Shown: positions 10,352 to 19,865, counted from the first letter of the stretch. The stretch: DNA of 64,000 nucleotides from Anaplasma phagocytophilum str. Webster (GCF_000964685.1 NZ_LANS01000001.1:930001-994000), one strand, 5' to 3'. The notes: generated by a model from the letters alone, not told the origin. Numbers and translations are program-made.

Positions 10352-10754
10352 CACGTTTAATTGAGCGGCTAGTTGTGTGAGATTTATATAAGATTTTCTG
10401 ATCTTGAAGATGATAGGATGCATGTTTGGTCTGTAATATTACAGCTTCTAATTGCGAACGATCATGTAAGTCACCAGTAATTTTGCAGACTGTGGGTGTA
10501 AATAAGTGCAGGGAAAGTTTCTATATGCTGCACAGGGATGAGAGAGATATTAGTTCTTTGTAGTGAAACTAAGTTTCAGTAAGCAATATCAGTTATGTAT
10601 GTGGCTGCATTAGTAAGTAACATGGTTGAGATGCAAGCGAGGGGATAATTTACAGATCGGATACTGTACAGTGAGTGCTTGACTTCTGCAGTTTGTATTG
10701 GAGCAGATTTTTAGAAACCTATTACGTTAAGGCTGCAACAGATTGGGGATATTG
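10352..10754. other. Intergenic region
   Basis: No gene recognised. It separates znuA from the first P44 remnants. Confidence 0.5.
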
Positions 10755-10822
10755 TAGCAAGGGAAGATGCGGCTGATACAGCATATCTACCGGCAAGGAG
10801 TTAGCTTCGTATTTTGTCATGT
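10755..10822 (+). pseudogene. P44/MSP2 remnant, N-terminal conserved block
   Basis: The stretch around 10763-10810 resembles the conserved donor block found at 11256-11300: ACAGYATATCTAC, then AAGGAGTTAGCTT. Here the reading frame is broken at once. It marks an older, decayed donor upstream of the better-preserved one. Confidence 0.45.
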
Positions 10823-11201
10823 ATCTTGTTTACGGAAGAGTTTAATTTGGAGAGGAGACTAAGGAACTGCGCTCCTCACTTTATCTGAGCGGTCTTTAGG
10901 TATATTTAGTGACTTTCGGATTTAATATCAGGGTTATAATAGAGTTCTGCGTCGGATTTACCTTGAGTACTATAATAGTGAAGCAAGGGGTTTTATATCT
11001 GAAATCTCTTGATACTGCGTTCACCTTGAGTTCCATTATCAGGTATAGGATTTTGCGTTTGGGTTCCTATTATCATAGCCATTCATAGAGTTATTATCAG
11101 TGCACGCACCAGGGGCAGGGGCGCATAGTCTTAGGTAACGGACTGAACATGAGGTGTATCGATCGTCTACATACTAAAGCTAACACAAATTTTTCAATTC
11201 A
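10823..11201. other. Intergenic region within P44 cluster 1
   Basis: No gene seen. Two related short segments containing ACCTTGAGT occur near 10960 and 11020, suggesting a small local duplication. Confidence 0.4.
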
Positions 11202-11819
11202 ATGATTTCAGCTATATATCTCCGGAACATACTGAATTGTGGCAGTATTATTAGAGAGGATGAAACAGTATATCTACTAGCTAAGGAGTTAGCTTATGAT
11301 GTTGTTACTGGGCAGACTGATAAGCTTACTGCTGCTCTTGCCAAAACCTCCGGTAAAGACATCGTTCAGTTTGCTAAGGCGGTTGGGGTTTCTCATCCCA
11401 GTATTGATGGGAAGGTTTGTAAGACGAAGTCGGCAGGTAAAGATAGTAGTCAAAAGAGTCAGTACGCAATGTACAAGGAAAGTACTGATATAAAGAGCAC
11501 TACACTTGGTGGAACCGCATTATGTGGTGATAAAGGGTTCACCACGGGCAGCAATAATATTAGCAATGGACATAGTGAGACACCACAGTTTCTTGGACAC
11601 TTTGTAGCAAAAACTCTAAAAGATGGAAACCTGAATTGGCCTACATCAAGTGGAGATGGAAAGAAGGATAACGACAACGCCGAAGCCGTAGCTAAAGACC
11701 TAGTAGAGAAACTCTCCCCTGACGAAAAAACCATAGTAGCAGGGCTACTTGCTAAAACTATTGAAGGGGGCGAGGTTGTTGAAATTAGGGCCGTTTCTTC
11801 TACCTTTGTAAGCATCTGA
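11202..11819 (+). pseudogene. P44/MSP2 silent donor, full variable region
   Basis: A continuous frame of 205 codons. From about 11255 it carries the conserved left block [17 protein letters not shown], then [16 protein letters not shown], then cysteine-bearing variable sequence (GKVCKTK, TALCGDKG), then the right block [20 protein letters not shown] and a stop after STFVSI. It lacks the conserved N-terminus with signal peptide and the beta-barrel C-terminus, so it cannot make a surface protein alone. Such fragments serve as donors for gene conversion into the P44 expression site. The first ~18 residues are probably not homologous. Confidence 0.88.
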
Positions 11820-12473
11820 TACGGCTTGCTATCGCTTCTGTTCAGGTTATCTTTGGGTACAGAGTAGTAGTGGTACTACCAGACCTCAACAGTTTTTACG
11901 TGACTTTGTTAAGGCCATGATACTAGAAGATGGTAGTAAGAATTGGCCTACTTCTAGGGAGGATACACGAAATACGCACACTAGGTCGGAAACTAACGAC
12001 AACGCCAAAGCCGTAACCAAAGACCTAACAAAGCTCACCCCTGAAGAAAAAACCATAGTAGCTGGGTTACTTGCTAAAACTATTAAAGGGGGTGGGGGAG
12101 TTATTGAGATTAAGGCCATTTCTTCGGCTTCAGTTGTAATGAATGTTTGCTCAGATATTTTGGTAAGTAATATCGTGATGCCGTATGCTTGTGTTGGTTC
12201 AGGGATGAGCTTTATGGCGTAGTAGATGGGCATACTACAGCAAAATTTGCATATAGGTTAAAGGCAGGCCTTAGCTATAAACTTTCGAAAGAAGTTACAG
12301 CTTTTGCAGGTGGTTTTTACCATCATGTTGTAGGAGATGGTGTTTATGAAGATCTGCCGTTACGGCACTTAGCTGATGATATTAGCCTTGCAGAACATGC
12401 TAAGGATACTGCTATAGCTAGCTTTGATATGAGTTATGTTGGCGGTGAGTTTGGTGTTAGGCTAGCTTTTTGA
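11820..12473 (+). pseudogene. P44/MSP2 donor, 5'-truncated, with frameshifted C-terminus
   Basis: Starts within a variable region (GYLWVQSSSGTTRPQQFL), continues through NWPTSREDTRNTHTRSETND and [19 protein letters not shown] to PYACVGSGMSFM, where the frame meets stops near 12220. In another frame the family C-terminus resumes (VVDGHTTAKFAYRLKAGLSY, then GGFYHHVVGDGVY) and ends GGEFGVRLAF. One frameshift near 12205-12220 separates the halves. It has no start. The segment 11817-12091 is nearly identical to one in P44 cluster 3. Confidence 0.85.
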
Positions 12474-12671
12474 GGTAAGAACAAATATAGGCAAAAATTC
12501 AATAGTCTTTCTTTGAGTTGTAATATCTGTCTTTTTTAAGGTCTCTCCCGTGAGAAGTTGGGTTCTGGTTAGCTTTATTGTAAGGTGCTGCCACCATTTG
12601 TAGGTTACGACGTACCTCTCCCCATGCTACGAAGGGTAGTATATTACGAGGCAGATCGTAACCAATACGAG

Positions 12672-12734
12672 GCTATAGCTAACTTTGATATGAGTTATAT
12701 GGGTACTGAGTTTGGCGTTAGGTTCGCTTTTTGA
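12672..12734 (+). pseudogene. P44/MSP2 extreme 3' fragment
   Basis: Twenty codons reading AIANFDMSYMGTEFGVRFAF and a stop. It is a second copy of the family C-terminus 260 bp after the end of the previous one, with no intact gene before it. Confidence 0.75.
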
Positions 12735-12809
12735 GGTGGAGCAGGGTAACTTCTCTTGTGCCCTGTTTCTATTCCCGAATGGGGGTAGAGATGTGTAAGA
12801 GTGAAGCTA

Positions 12810-13830
12810 CTATAGGACCCGCCAGTTTCCTGCCTCTGTAAGTACAACGCACGCTTTCAATGCATTACACAGTCTATGTACGTCTATTAGCTTGTGTGCA
12901 GCAGTAAATGTTAACCTCAGTCTCGGAGTTGGGGCTGTCGGAGGACGAATTGCTGATACTAAAATGCCCCGTTCAGCTAGGGCTTGCTCAGCAAGTATCA
13001 CGCTTCTGACATCTTCCATAATCAAAGGCACTATGTGACTTTGCGGTTCAGGTAGTTCCATAATTTTGCAAAATTCTTTTGCAAGACGCATCGGAATTTC
13101 TGCGTAAGATTTGAAAAGGTCTATAGACGCACTTGCAGCTGCTATAATTGCCGGTGGTAAAGCAGTTGTATAAATAAAACTGCGTGACTTATTTAATAAG
13201 TACTCAATCGTAATTTTTGATGAGCACACAAATCCACCCAGTGCCCCCATTGCCTTGGAAAGTGTACCCACATATATGTCTGCTTGTAAGGAACTGAGCA
13301 TACCAAAGCCATGAGCAGTATCTACAATGACCCAAGCATTCCACTCTTTTGCTAGTTGGATAAACTCGTCTACGGGAGCTAAGTCACCATCTACCCCGTA
13401 TATGTTTTCTAGCAGAATTAGGCAGTTATCGTGTAGTTCCCTATACTTACTAATTAGTTGCATGCAGTGATCTACGTTATTGTGCGTAAACCTGTATATT
13501 GTAGCTCCGGATAATCTTGCTCCATCAAGAGAAGAAGCGTGTATGAACTTATCTGCCAAGATCATATCATGGCGACCTACCAATGCTGAGATGCTTCCTA
13601 TATTTGCTGTATATCCGCTGCTAAATACCAACGCAGCTTCTGTTCCGTATAGTGATGCAAGTTTTGCTTCTATTTCTGCGTACTTTATTAGTAAGGTTTT
13701 TCATACCATTGCCAGTTTCCAAATGTGAAGTGGTGATTCTTGCACTCTGGGTATGAAAAAATGCCGAGATTGTATCTCTGGAGTAAGAATTAAAGTTGAA
13801 TGTGTATTTCAAGCTAAGCATTTGATGTTC
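12810..13830 (-). pseudogene. bioF: 8-amino-7-oxononanoate synthase BioF, 5' end broken
   Basis: From about 13695 down to 12810 the frame encodes the body of an alpha-oxoamine synthase: KYAEIEAKLASLYGTEAALV, VFSSGYTANIG, pyridoxal-phosphate contact DTAHGFG, and Schiff-base lysine in TLSKAMGALGG. The ending IRPPTAPTPRLRLTFTAAH favours BioF, a biotin enzyme, over ALA synthase. The frame opens with no start and with a stop about 10 codons upstream of KYAEIEAK. Upstream, a different frame (13708-13830) carries KYTFNFNSYSR and ITTSHLETGNGMKN, resembling the BioF N-terminus in damaged form. At least one frameshift near 13700 is implied, or the enzyme is made from an internal start (ATG at 13631) and would lack about 100 residues. 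No other biotin gene is nearby. Confidence 0.75.
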
Positions 13831-13908
13831 CCTAAAAACTCCCCATTGGAGGTCATTTTGTACGTTTTTATGAGGCATATTTCGGCTTATGTGCATGTCG
13901 AATTTCAT

Positions 13909-14216
13909 GAATTGTTGTAGCTGTGAGATAACTACTCATACTGGTAGAGTTGCAGCCCAAGCTCTTGTGTATCCAACTTAGCAAACAAGATCTATTCTGG
14001 AATCTGATAGGCATGTTTCTAGGATTATTGCACGGGCAGTATGTATACCGATATCGCAGGGGAAGTACTGGCTCAGAAGTTTATGGCATTTGTCAGTACT
14101 CTTAGATATAGCAGTATGTTTGTGTTTAAGATCTACCAGCTAAAAAGCAAGGTTTATGTTTTATAGCATAGATAATTATTATATATTCGAGTTGTTTCCG
14201 TAAGTGGGTTCTGGCT
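13909..14216. other. Intergenic region upstream of iscX
   Basis: About 300 bp with no gene seen. It should hold the promoter for iscX. Confidence 0.4.
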
Positions 14217-14414
14217 GTGAAGTGGAATGATACTGAAGATATCGTATGCTTATTAGAGGAGCTGTATCCTGAGCAAGATATCTTTGCCCTGAGGTTTACT
14301 GAGCTTAGGGATATGGTTATTGCGTTGCCTGGGTTTTCTGATGATGGTGGTTGCAACGAGGGTGTTTTGGAGGCTATACAGATGTGTTGGGTATCTGAAA
14401 GGGAGGAGGAATAG
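14217..14414 (+). CDS. iscX: Fe-S cluster assembly protein IscX
   Basis: 65 aa, the normal size of IscX (YfhJ). It starts MKWNDTEDIVCLLEELYPEQ and contains the family pattern RFTELRDMV...LPGF.DD, then LEAIQMCWVSEREEE. IscX binds IscS and iron and tunes cluster assembly. The start is a GTG at 14217; starting there reproduces the family N-terminus exactly. It stands apart from any isc operon. Confidence 0.92.
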   Translation: MKWNDTEDIVCLLEELYPEQDIFALRFTELRDMVIALPGFSDDGGCNEGVLEAIQMCWVSEREEE

Positions 14415-14477
14415 TAACTCCTTTCTTTATCTAATGTAGATGGTTACTTGCCACGCATTGAGGAAAATTACTCAGGA

Positions 14478-15650
14478 TTAGTTCTTAGACTGTTTTAGCT
14501 GATTGTGACTGTACAGAAAGAGAAGCTCTTGTCTGTGGTTTGGGACAACTGAGATCTCCAGCACTCCGCTTTTGAGAGTCAGGGTGTCGTGATATGGTTC
14601 TGAGAGCTTACCGAAGAGTTCGTACTGCTGCTTTTTAAGTAACTCAAATGCTTTATCGTCTATGAACTTACGACTTTCATATATTTTGCGTATTATGTCA
14701 GAATAGGTGGCACCCTTGTCGGTGCGTAAGTGCTCAAGTTGCCAGAACTTACTGAAATGGCCATTAAAAAACAGTAGTCTACCATCACTTCCGTATATCG
14801 CCGCAGCGCAAGGCAAACTGCGTAGGATATTCTTCTGCATTTGAGTATATCCCTTTATTTCCTCCATCAGCTGCCAGCTCTGAGTTATATCTTGCCCGTA
14901 CCCAATAAAATCTCCTCTTTCTGTTGATATTTCAGTCAACGAATATAAACGTCTTTCGTTGTCTACTATCATGAAGATCTTCTCCTTCAGAGCAGTATTT
15001 TCCGAATCTCTGTGTGTAGCAGTCGCATGTTGTCTGGTAAAGATATCGCCATTCTTATTGTCTTTCATTAACTTGACATAAAATGGGTTGTGTATCTCCA
15101 CATCAGAGCTAGGACTTCTCTTCCAAATGGGATAAGGCAGAGCATTTACCATGTCGCTATAATCGGCTAAACTTCGCGACAGTCTTGCGTTTTCCTTCTT
15201 CAAATTCGATATTAGAGACCTGCCACCTGTAACGTTCTGGATCCACAATAAAACCCCTACAATTCTGTCTTGGTCATCGACGATACTTTGTCCATGACAA
15301 AAACAATAGATTTCTGAATCTCTTCCCTTGAGATCTATTGCGAAAGACTTGTTTATCCTCCGGGCTTCGGAGAAGTTTTTTCTTAGTTGATCAGATTCTT
15401 CGAAAAAGTTTGCAAGCTCGTTAAAAGAGCAAAAAACACTGTTTAGCAGTATATGTAGGTTAGGAGAGAAACGCTCAACCCTCTTCTTTTCGTCCCAGAG
15501 ATAAAATCCATCACCTAATGACAGTATTAAACTCGCAAGTAAGTTATTGTTATGTTTTAAGTCATTCATGCTTAAACTAGCATAAAAAGAGAAAATAGCA
15601 AAGACCGCTAGGACAAAAACTAAAATATAAGGGGCTATATACGTAAACAT
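14478..15650 (-). CDS. PAS-domain membrane sensor lacking a kinase domain
   Basis: 390 aa. One N-terminal transmembrane segment (APYILVFVLAVFAIFSFYAS) is followed by PAS-like modules at about 40-130, 160-255 and 262-385. The phrases DGFYLWDEKKRVERFSPN, FIGYGQDITQSWQLMEEI and LPCAAAIYGSDGRLLFFNGH match the sensory half of alphaproteobacterial PAS histidine kinases of the DivL-like type. The protein ends after the last PAS domain, and no histidine kinase or ATPase domain follows. It could be a kinase that lost its catalytic half or a sensor working with another kinase such as PleC. Last gene of a four-gene minus-strand run. Confidence 0.75.
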   Translation of the reverse strand: MFTYIAPYILVFVLAVFAIFSFYASLSMNDLKHNNNLLASLILSLGDGFYLWDEKKRVERFSPNLHILLNSVFCSFNELANFFEESDQLRKNFSEARRINKSFAIDLKGRDSEIYCFCHGQSIVDDQDRIVGVLLWIQNVTGGRSLISNLKKENARLSRSLADYSDMVNALPYPIWKRSPSSDVEIHNPFYVKLMKDNKNGDIFTRQHATATHRDSENTALKEKIFMIVDNERRLYSLTEISTERGDFIGYGQDITQSWQLMEEIKGYTQMQKNILRSLPCAAAIYGSDGRLLFFNGHFSKFWQLEHLRTDKGATYSDIIRKIYESRKFIDDKAFELLKKQQYELFGKLSEPYHDTLTLKSGVLEISVVPNHRQELLFLYSHNQLKQSKN

Positions 15651-15702
15651 TCCCTAACTTTCCTTCACAATCTCTCCATATTCACTTTTACAAGTTCACA
15701 TC

Positions 15703-16476
15703 CTATGCCGCAGGGGAAGGATAAAGGTACATGTTACCAGTAGCTTTAAAGCCCAGTCTTTCATATAAACTTACTGATTGTGCTACGCACTGAGCTACAG
15801 CATGTTCGCACCCAAAAAGTTCTACAGCAATTTGCATTCTGCGCTGCACCATCTCGCTTGCAATTCCCATATTTCTATACTCAGGCAATACGCCGTCGCT
15901 ATACATTCCAACAACATTCTCGTGGACATACATGCCACATAGCCCAACTACTTTGTTAAACAACTTGGCTATGAAGAATCTCAGGCGCGACGGTTCTTTT
16001 TTCGTCATTCCCCTCAACAGTATTATCAGATCATCCGCCTTGCAACAGAAAATTTTTGCTGCTAGGTGATCCAACTCTACTAAGGCCTCCTGCGTGTTGA
16101 CGAGATCTAGTACGAGGTTAGGGTGTTTTCTAACAAAGCTAGAGACTTTTGGAATCTTTTTGTAAACCTTCCGGGTAGAAGTAGGATTGAAAAGCCTTAA
16201 TTTATCCGCAAGACCTCTCCAAGTCTTCATGTATGAATCCATGACCCAAGTAGCGTCGATTCCATCTTTATGCAGGTAGTTCAAGACTTCCTTTGCTGAA
16301 CGTTCTGACTCTTCTAAGCTCCCGTCCCGACAGAAAACATAATTAAATAAAGAGTCGGCGCGGCCATTGATCGCCAGCACCAAGTTGCCTACCTCCATTG
16401 ACGACCATTCAGACATTTTGACCGCATATAACATGTATTCTTTCAGATTCTCTGATGCTAAAGAAGAAAGGTGCAT
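15703..16476 (-). CDS. GNAT-family N-acetyltransferase
   Basis: 257 aa. The C-terminal half holds a GNAT fold: GLCGMYVHENVVGMYSDGVL (strands 4-5), acetyl-CoA loop PEYRNMGIASEMVQ (a variant of Q/RxxGxG/A), and SVSLYERLGFKATG near the end. The N-terminal ~120 residues have no recognisable motif and may be a degenerate second GNAT half. The substrate is unknown. It lies 34 bp after pgpA and 52 bp before the PAS sensor gene. Confidence 0.82.
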   Translation of the reverse strand: MHLSSLASENLKEYMLYAVKMSEWSSMEVGNLVLAINGRADSLFNYVFCRDGSLEESERSAKEVLNYLHKDGIDATWVMDSYMKTWRGLADKLRLFNPTSTRKVYKKIPKVSSFVRKHPNLVLDLVNTQEALVELDHLAAKIFCCKADDLIILLRGMTKKEPSRLRFFIAKLFNKVVGLCGMYVHENVVGMYSDGVLPEYRNMGIASEMVQRRMQIAVELFGCEHAVAQCVAQSVSLYERLGFKATGNMYLYPSPAA

Positions 16477-16510
16477 TTAATTATTCCCCCTACTTAACTA
16501 TACGTGAGTG

Positions 16511-17092
16511 CTACATCACAACCACGCTCATTACGGCAAGAGTAACAACAGCAGCGTGCATTGCAGCAGCTGCATCATCTAACATTACTCCTAACGCCCC
16601 CTTTATGTTCTTGTCAACAAAACAGATAGGCCATGGTTTCACAATATCAAAAATGCGAAATGTGACAAATCCCGTTAGTGACAGAAACCACAATGACCCA
16701 TCAGTAGATCTCAAACATATAGAGCCACTCTGCATTAAAGCGGCAATGATTACAAAGACCAAGAGCTGTCCACATACCTCATCCACCACAACTTCTTTAG
16801 GGTCACTAATTCCAGGATGGCATTTAAGATACTGTGCTACAGCAAATGTTCCCAGAACCATAAGAGCAGAAAAAAGCACAAAACCCACCGCGAAGCTTGT
16901 AATGGCAAGAGGAAAAAACAATAGCGCAGCAGCGCTGCCCACAGTACCAGGAGCTATAGGTGATCTTCCACACCCAAACCACGTGGCGACAATCTCACAA
17001 CATGCCCGCAAGAGAAACTCCAAATTACATATCAAAAAAGTGCAAGCTGCACCCCAGCCTGCACTGCCTACGAACATTCCTAGGCAGCACAA
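16511..17092 (-). CDS. pgpA: Phosphatidylglycerophosphatase A
   Basis: 193 aa membrane enzyme that dephosphorylates phosphatidylglycerophosphate to phosphatidylglycerol. Motifs: WFGCGRSPIAPGTVGSAAAL near residue 40, acidic pair in VVVDEVCGQLL, FDIVKPWPI, and GVMLDDAAAAMHAA at the C-terminus. These acidic residues coordinate magnesium in the family. The frame opens at a TTG at 17092, 12 bp after the small lipoprotein gene; the family N-terminus begins closer to residue 30, so the true start is uncertain. Compare the protein at 61944, which shares this framework without the acids. Confidence 0.9.
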   Translation of the reverse strand: MCCLGMFVGSAGWGAACTFLICNLEFLLRACCEIVATWFGCGRSPIAPGTVGSAAALLFFPLAITSFAVGFVLFSALMVLGTFAVAQYLKCHPGISDPKEVVVDEVCGQLLVFVIIAALMQSGSICLRSTDGSLWFLSLTGFVTFRIFDIVKPWPICFVDKNIKGALGVMLDDAAAAMHAAVVTLAVMSVVVM

Positions 17093-17104
17093 ACTTATGG
17101 AATA

Positions 17105-17269
17105 CTATCTGAGCAACCATTTATTTACTGGATGACGTTCGCATTCATGCCCACTTCCTGCTCTAACGCAAGGACTCCGTATTCTTCGTTCCTCTTTCGA
17201 GAACAATCCTCCGCATCCCTGCAGCACAAGTACTACCGCAAACAAAAACAAAACCTTATAGAATCTCAT
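17105..17269 (-). CDS. Small lipoprotein
   Basis: 54 aa. It begins MRFYKVLFLFAVVLVLQGCG, a textbook lipoprotein signal with lipobox LQGC, giving cysteine 19 as the lipidated residue. The remaining 35 residues are basic and contain two more cysteines (RSPCVRAG and HECERHPV). On the coding strand TTAGGAG lies about 9 bases before the ATG (plus-strand CTCCTAA at 17279-17285). It is the first gene of the pgpA run. Function unknown; similar tiny lipoproteins occur in other Rickettsiales. Confidence 0.8.
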   Translation of the reverse strand: MRFYKVLFLFAVVLVLQGCGGLFSKEERRIRSPCVRAGSGHECERHPVNKWLLR

Positions 17270-17460
17270 GACGACCACTCCTAAAAAAGCAAAAGCTATA
17301 GGCAGAACTCAATGGCTAGTTGAAACAAAGCCAGACGCCAAGACAACCGAGACAAAGCGGTCCGCATTATAAACAAATCAGTTTCATAGTCAAGAAATAA
17401 GCCTGATAGTCAAACTTGTGGTACTAGCAATCTCAAGTTTAGGTGCTAGCGATCTTATTA

Positions 17461-17489
17461 TTGACATATCAAATGTATAGTAGTATCAA
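17461..17489 (+). promoter_or_regulatory. Putative sigma-70 promoter for the tRNA genes
   Basis: A perfect -35 box TTGACA at 17461-17466 and a -10-like TATCAA at 17484-17489, separated by 17 bp. The tRNA-Lys gene starts 59 bp downstream. It is the best-matching promoter seen in the window. Confidence 0.65.
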
Positions 17490-17548
17490 CAGGGGTTGAA
17501 ACGGCGCGATGCTCAAGTTGTCTAACGGTGATTCGCGTCTGAGGTGGT

Positions 17549-17620
17549 GGTTCCGTAGCTCAGTGGTAGAGCGCCTGACTCTTAATCAGTGTGTCGCGTG
17601 TTCGAATCACGCCGGAACCA
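17549..17620 (+). tRNA. tRNA-Lys (anticodon CTT)
   Basis: Acceptor GGTTCCG/CGGAACC, D-arm with AGCTCAGTGGTAGAGC, anticodon loop CTCTTAA (anticodon CTT), and T-loop TTCGAAT. CCA is not encoded. Confidence 0.93.
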
Positions 17621-17679
17621 CTTAGTGCTTTTACTAAGTGTGCTTAGTGGCGGAGGTTGCCTTAAGCGCGGCTGTTTTT
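17619..17679 (+). terminator. Stem-loop and T-run after tRNA-Lys
   Basis: CACTTAGT (17619-17626) pairs with ACTAAGTG (17633-17640). A T8 run lies at about 17672-17679. The T-run does not directly follow the stem, so this may be a tRNA 3' processing signal rather than a true terminator. Confidence 0.35.
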
Positions 17680-17767
17680 TTTCATAGGTTCTGCAGGGTT
17701 TTGTTTGTTTCGGAACGGAGCCATACTATCTATGTTTTGTGTTTGGCTGTGTGCCTTGGTTGCTTGT

Positions 17768-17850
17768 GCGGATATGGCGGAATTGGTAGACGTGCTAGGT
17801 TTAGGTCCTAGTGAGTTATGCTCGTGGGGGTTCAAGTCCCTCTATCCGCA
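17768..17850 (+). tRNA. tRNA-Leu (anticodon TAG)
   Basis: Acceptor GCGGATA/TATCCGC, anticodon stem CTAGG/CCTAG with loop TTTAGGT (anticodon TAG), long variable arm, and T-loop TTCAAGT. Second tRNA-Leu of the window. The tig start lies 35 bp downstream. Confidence 0.93.
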
Positions 17851-17885
17851 CTCCTGTGTGCTTGGAGTGTAAGAGGAGTGTTTTT

Positions 17886-19205
17886 ATGCAGCAGTTCTAT
17901 TGTGTCAAAGAGGTTCTCAACGAGCGGCTTAAGCGTGGGTATGAGTTTGCTGTCAAAAACGAGTACATAGAAGAGAAGGTAACTGAGAAGCTTCAGGGGA
18001 TTGCGGCTACAGCACGTATGGATGGTTTTAGGAAGGGTAAGGTTTCTCCGGAGTTTGTGCGCAGAATGTATGGAGAGAGTATAGCGGGCGAAGTAGTAGC
18101 GCAGGTTATTGATGATATTTCTTCTAAGTTTCTGAAGGAGGGTGACTTCGGAGGTATAGTGACTTCAGGTGTGGAAATCAAGGCTTATCCCAAGGTTTGT
18201 TCGAATAGTGAGGGCGATGGGGGTTTGGTTTATGAGCTGAAGTTTGAGGTAATGCCGGAGGTTCCAGTTGTTGATATTGATGGTATTACTCTGAAGGAGA
18301 TTGAGGTAAATATCTCGCAAGAGGATGTTGATGAGTTTCTAGAAGATCTTAAGGCAAACTACCCGAGCTTTGTTGATGTTGATGATGAATCTCGTGGGGT
18401 TTCAGATGGTGATCGGGTGACGATAAGTTATCGTAGCGCGTTTAAGGGAAAGGCGCTGAGAGGAGGAAGTGCGCAGGGGTTTACATTTGTTTTGGGAAAG
18501 GGGCAATTGCTAGAGCAGTTTGAGAGGCAAATTGTTGGAATGAAGAAGGGTGAATCTAAGGAATTTAAGTTGGAGTTCCCTCTCGATTATATGGCTAAGC
18601 ACTTTGCTGGAAAGGAAGTAGACATGCATGTGACGGTAGAGAGACTTAGCGTAAAGGATGAGATAAGTGACAGGGAGACATTGGCGAGCAAGTGTGGCTT
18701 TGGGAGCGTAGAAGATATGGTGAAGTTTGCCACGGATGGTCTCAATCGTCGTTTTGCGGATATGGGTAGTGTAGTGGCTAAGAGAGAGCTGCTTGAACAT
18801 TTGGATGCGTCGTACAGTGTGGATGTTCCTGAATATATAGTTGCTCAAGAGCTTGGAAGGATGCGTCGTGAGCTAGAAGAAGGGGATTTGAATGATGCTG
18901 AGGCTCTGACTAAGGAAGCTGAGCAGCGTGTAAAGCTTGGTATGTTGCTCATGAAGGTGGCAACTGATGCTGGGGTTGCTGTGGAGGTCAATGATATTTT
19001 GTCCTTTATCAGGGTGAATTACTCTGCCTACGGAAGGAGCATGGAAGATGTGCTTAAGCTTTTTAAGAACAGAGAGGATTTTAGGGAACACGTGAAGGGA
19101 AAAGTCCTTGAAGATAAGGTGGTCAGGTATATAATTTCCAGGGCTAAAAAGGATAAGCAAAGCATGTCTGCGGGGGAGCTTAAATCGCTTTTTGAGAGTG
19201 TGTAG
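17886..19205 (+). CDS. tig: Trigger factor
   Basis: 439 aa, normal length. Trigger factor is the ribosome-bound chaperone with prolyl isomerase activity. The N-terminal ribosome-binding domain contains the signature-like GFRKGKVSPEFV at about residue 40. The FKBP-type domain spans about 165-250 (GDRVTISYRSAFKGK, FVLGKGQLLEQFE). The helical chaperone domain follows. The frame extends upstream across tRNA-Leu; the ATG at 17886 is chosen because AGAGGAG at 17872-17878 is 7 bases before it and the protein then begins MQQFYCVKE. First gene of tig-clpP-clpX-lon. Confidence 0.96.
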   Translation: MQQFYCVKEVLNERLKRGYEFAVKNEYIEEKVTEKLQGIAATARMDGFRKGKVSPEFVRRMYGESIAGEVVAQVIDDISSKFLKEGDFGGIVTSGVEIKAYPKVCSNSEGDGGLVYELKFEVMPEVPVVDIDGITLKEIEVNISQEDVDEFLEDLKANYPSFVDVDDESRGVSDGDRVTISYRSAFKGKALRGGSAQGFTFVLGKGQLLEQFERQIVGMKKGESKEFKLEFPLDYMAKHFAGKEVDMHVTVERLSVKDEISDRETLASKCGFGSVEDMVKFATDGLNRRFADMGSVVAKRELLEHLDASYSVDVPEYIVAQELGRMRRELEEGDLNDAEALTKEAEQRVKLGMLLMKVATDAGVAVEVNDILSFIRVNYSAYGRSMEDVLKLFKNREDFREHVKGKVLEDKVVRYIISRAKKDKQSMSAGELKSLFESV

Positions 19206-19260
19206 GTAATAGTTTTAAGCTTGTCTTGAGGGTTTGTGTATGGGATTTGGGGGGTAGTCT

Positions 19261-19854
19261 ATGAACTTGGTTCCGATGGTAGTTGAGCAGACTGGTAGGG
19301 GTGAGCGGGCGTATGATATCTATTCTAGATTGCTGAAAGAGAGGATTATATTCGTTACGGGGCCTATCGAAGATGAGATGGCAAGTCTCATAGTTGCGCA
19401 GTTAGTATTTCTGGAAGCTGAAGATCCTGAGAAGGATATATCCATGTATATAAATTCGCCAGGTGGTGTGGTGACGGCTGGGCTATCTATATACGACACT
19501 ATGCAGTATATAAAGCCGAATGTTGCTACGCTTTGTTTGGGGCAAGCGGCATCTATGGGGTCTCTTTTGTTGTGTGCAGGGGCGCCTGGGATGCGTTGTG
19601 CACTTCCGAATTCTAGAGTTATGATTCATCAGCCATCTGGTGGTTTTCGTGGACAGGCTACTGATATAGAGATACACGCTAGAGAGATATTGGAGATAAA
19701 ACGTAGGCTAAATGAGATTTTCGTTCGGCATACTGGTAAATCTTTGGAAGAGATAGAGAGTAGCATGGAAAGGGATAATTTCATGATTGCCGAGAAGGCG
19801 CGGGATTTCGGTATTATAGATAAGGTGATAGAAAAGCGTATTGAGGAAAAGTAG
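19261..19854 (+). CDS. clpP: ATP-dependent Clp protease proteolytic subunit
   Basis: 197 aa. The catalytic serine is S98 in [10 protein letters not shown] and the histidine is H123 in [11 protein letters not shown]; an aspartate in the GIIDKVI region or just before completes the triad. The family start [20 protein letters not shown] is clear. ClpP forms two seven-membered rings that degrade proteins fed by ClpX, whose gene begins 11 bp after the stop. Confidence 0.97.
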   Translation: MNLVPMVVEQTGRGERAYDIYSRLLKERIIFVTGPIEDEMASLIVAQLVFLEAEDPEKDISMYINSPGGVVTAGLSIYDTMQYIKPNVATLCLGQAASMGSLLLCAGAPGMRCALPNSRVMIHQPSGGFRGQATDIEIHAREILEIKRRLNEIFVRHTGKSLEEIESSMERDNFMIAEKARDFGIIDKVIEKRIEEK

Positions 19855-19865
19855 TAGGAAGGTAA

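Noticed and set aside
11459-11815. 118-codon minus-strand frame opposite a P44 donor
   Set aside because: Shadow of the P44 variable region; similar shadows appear opposite the other donors.
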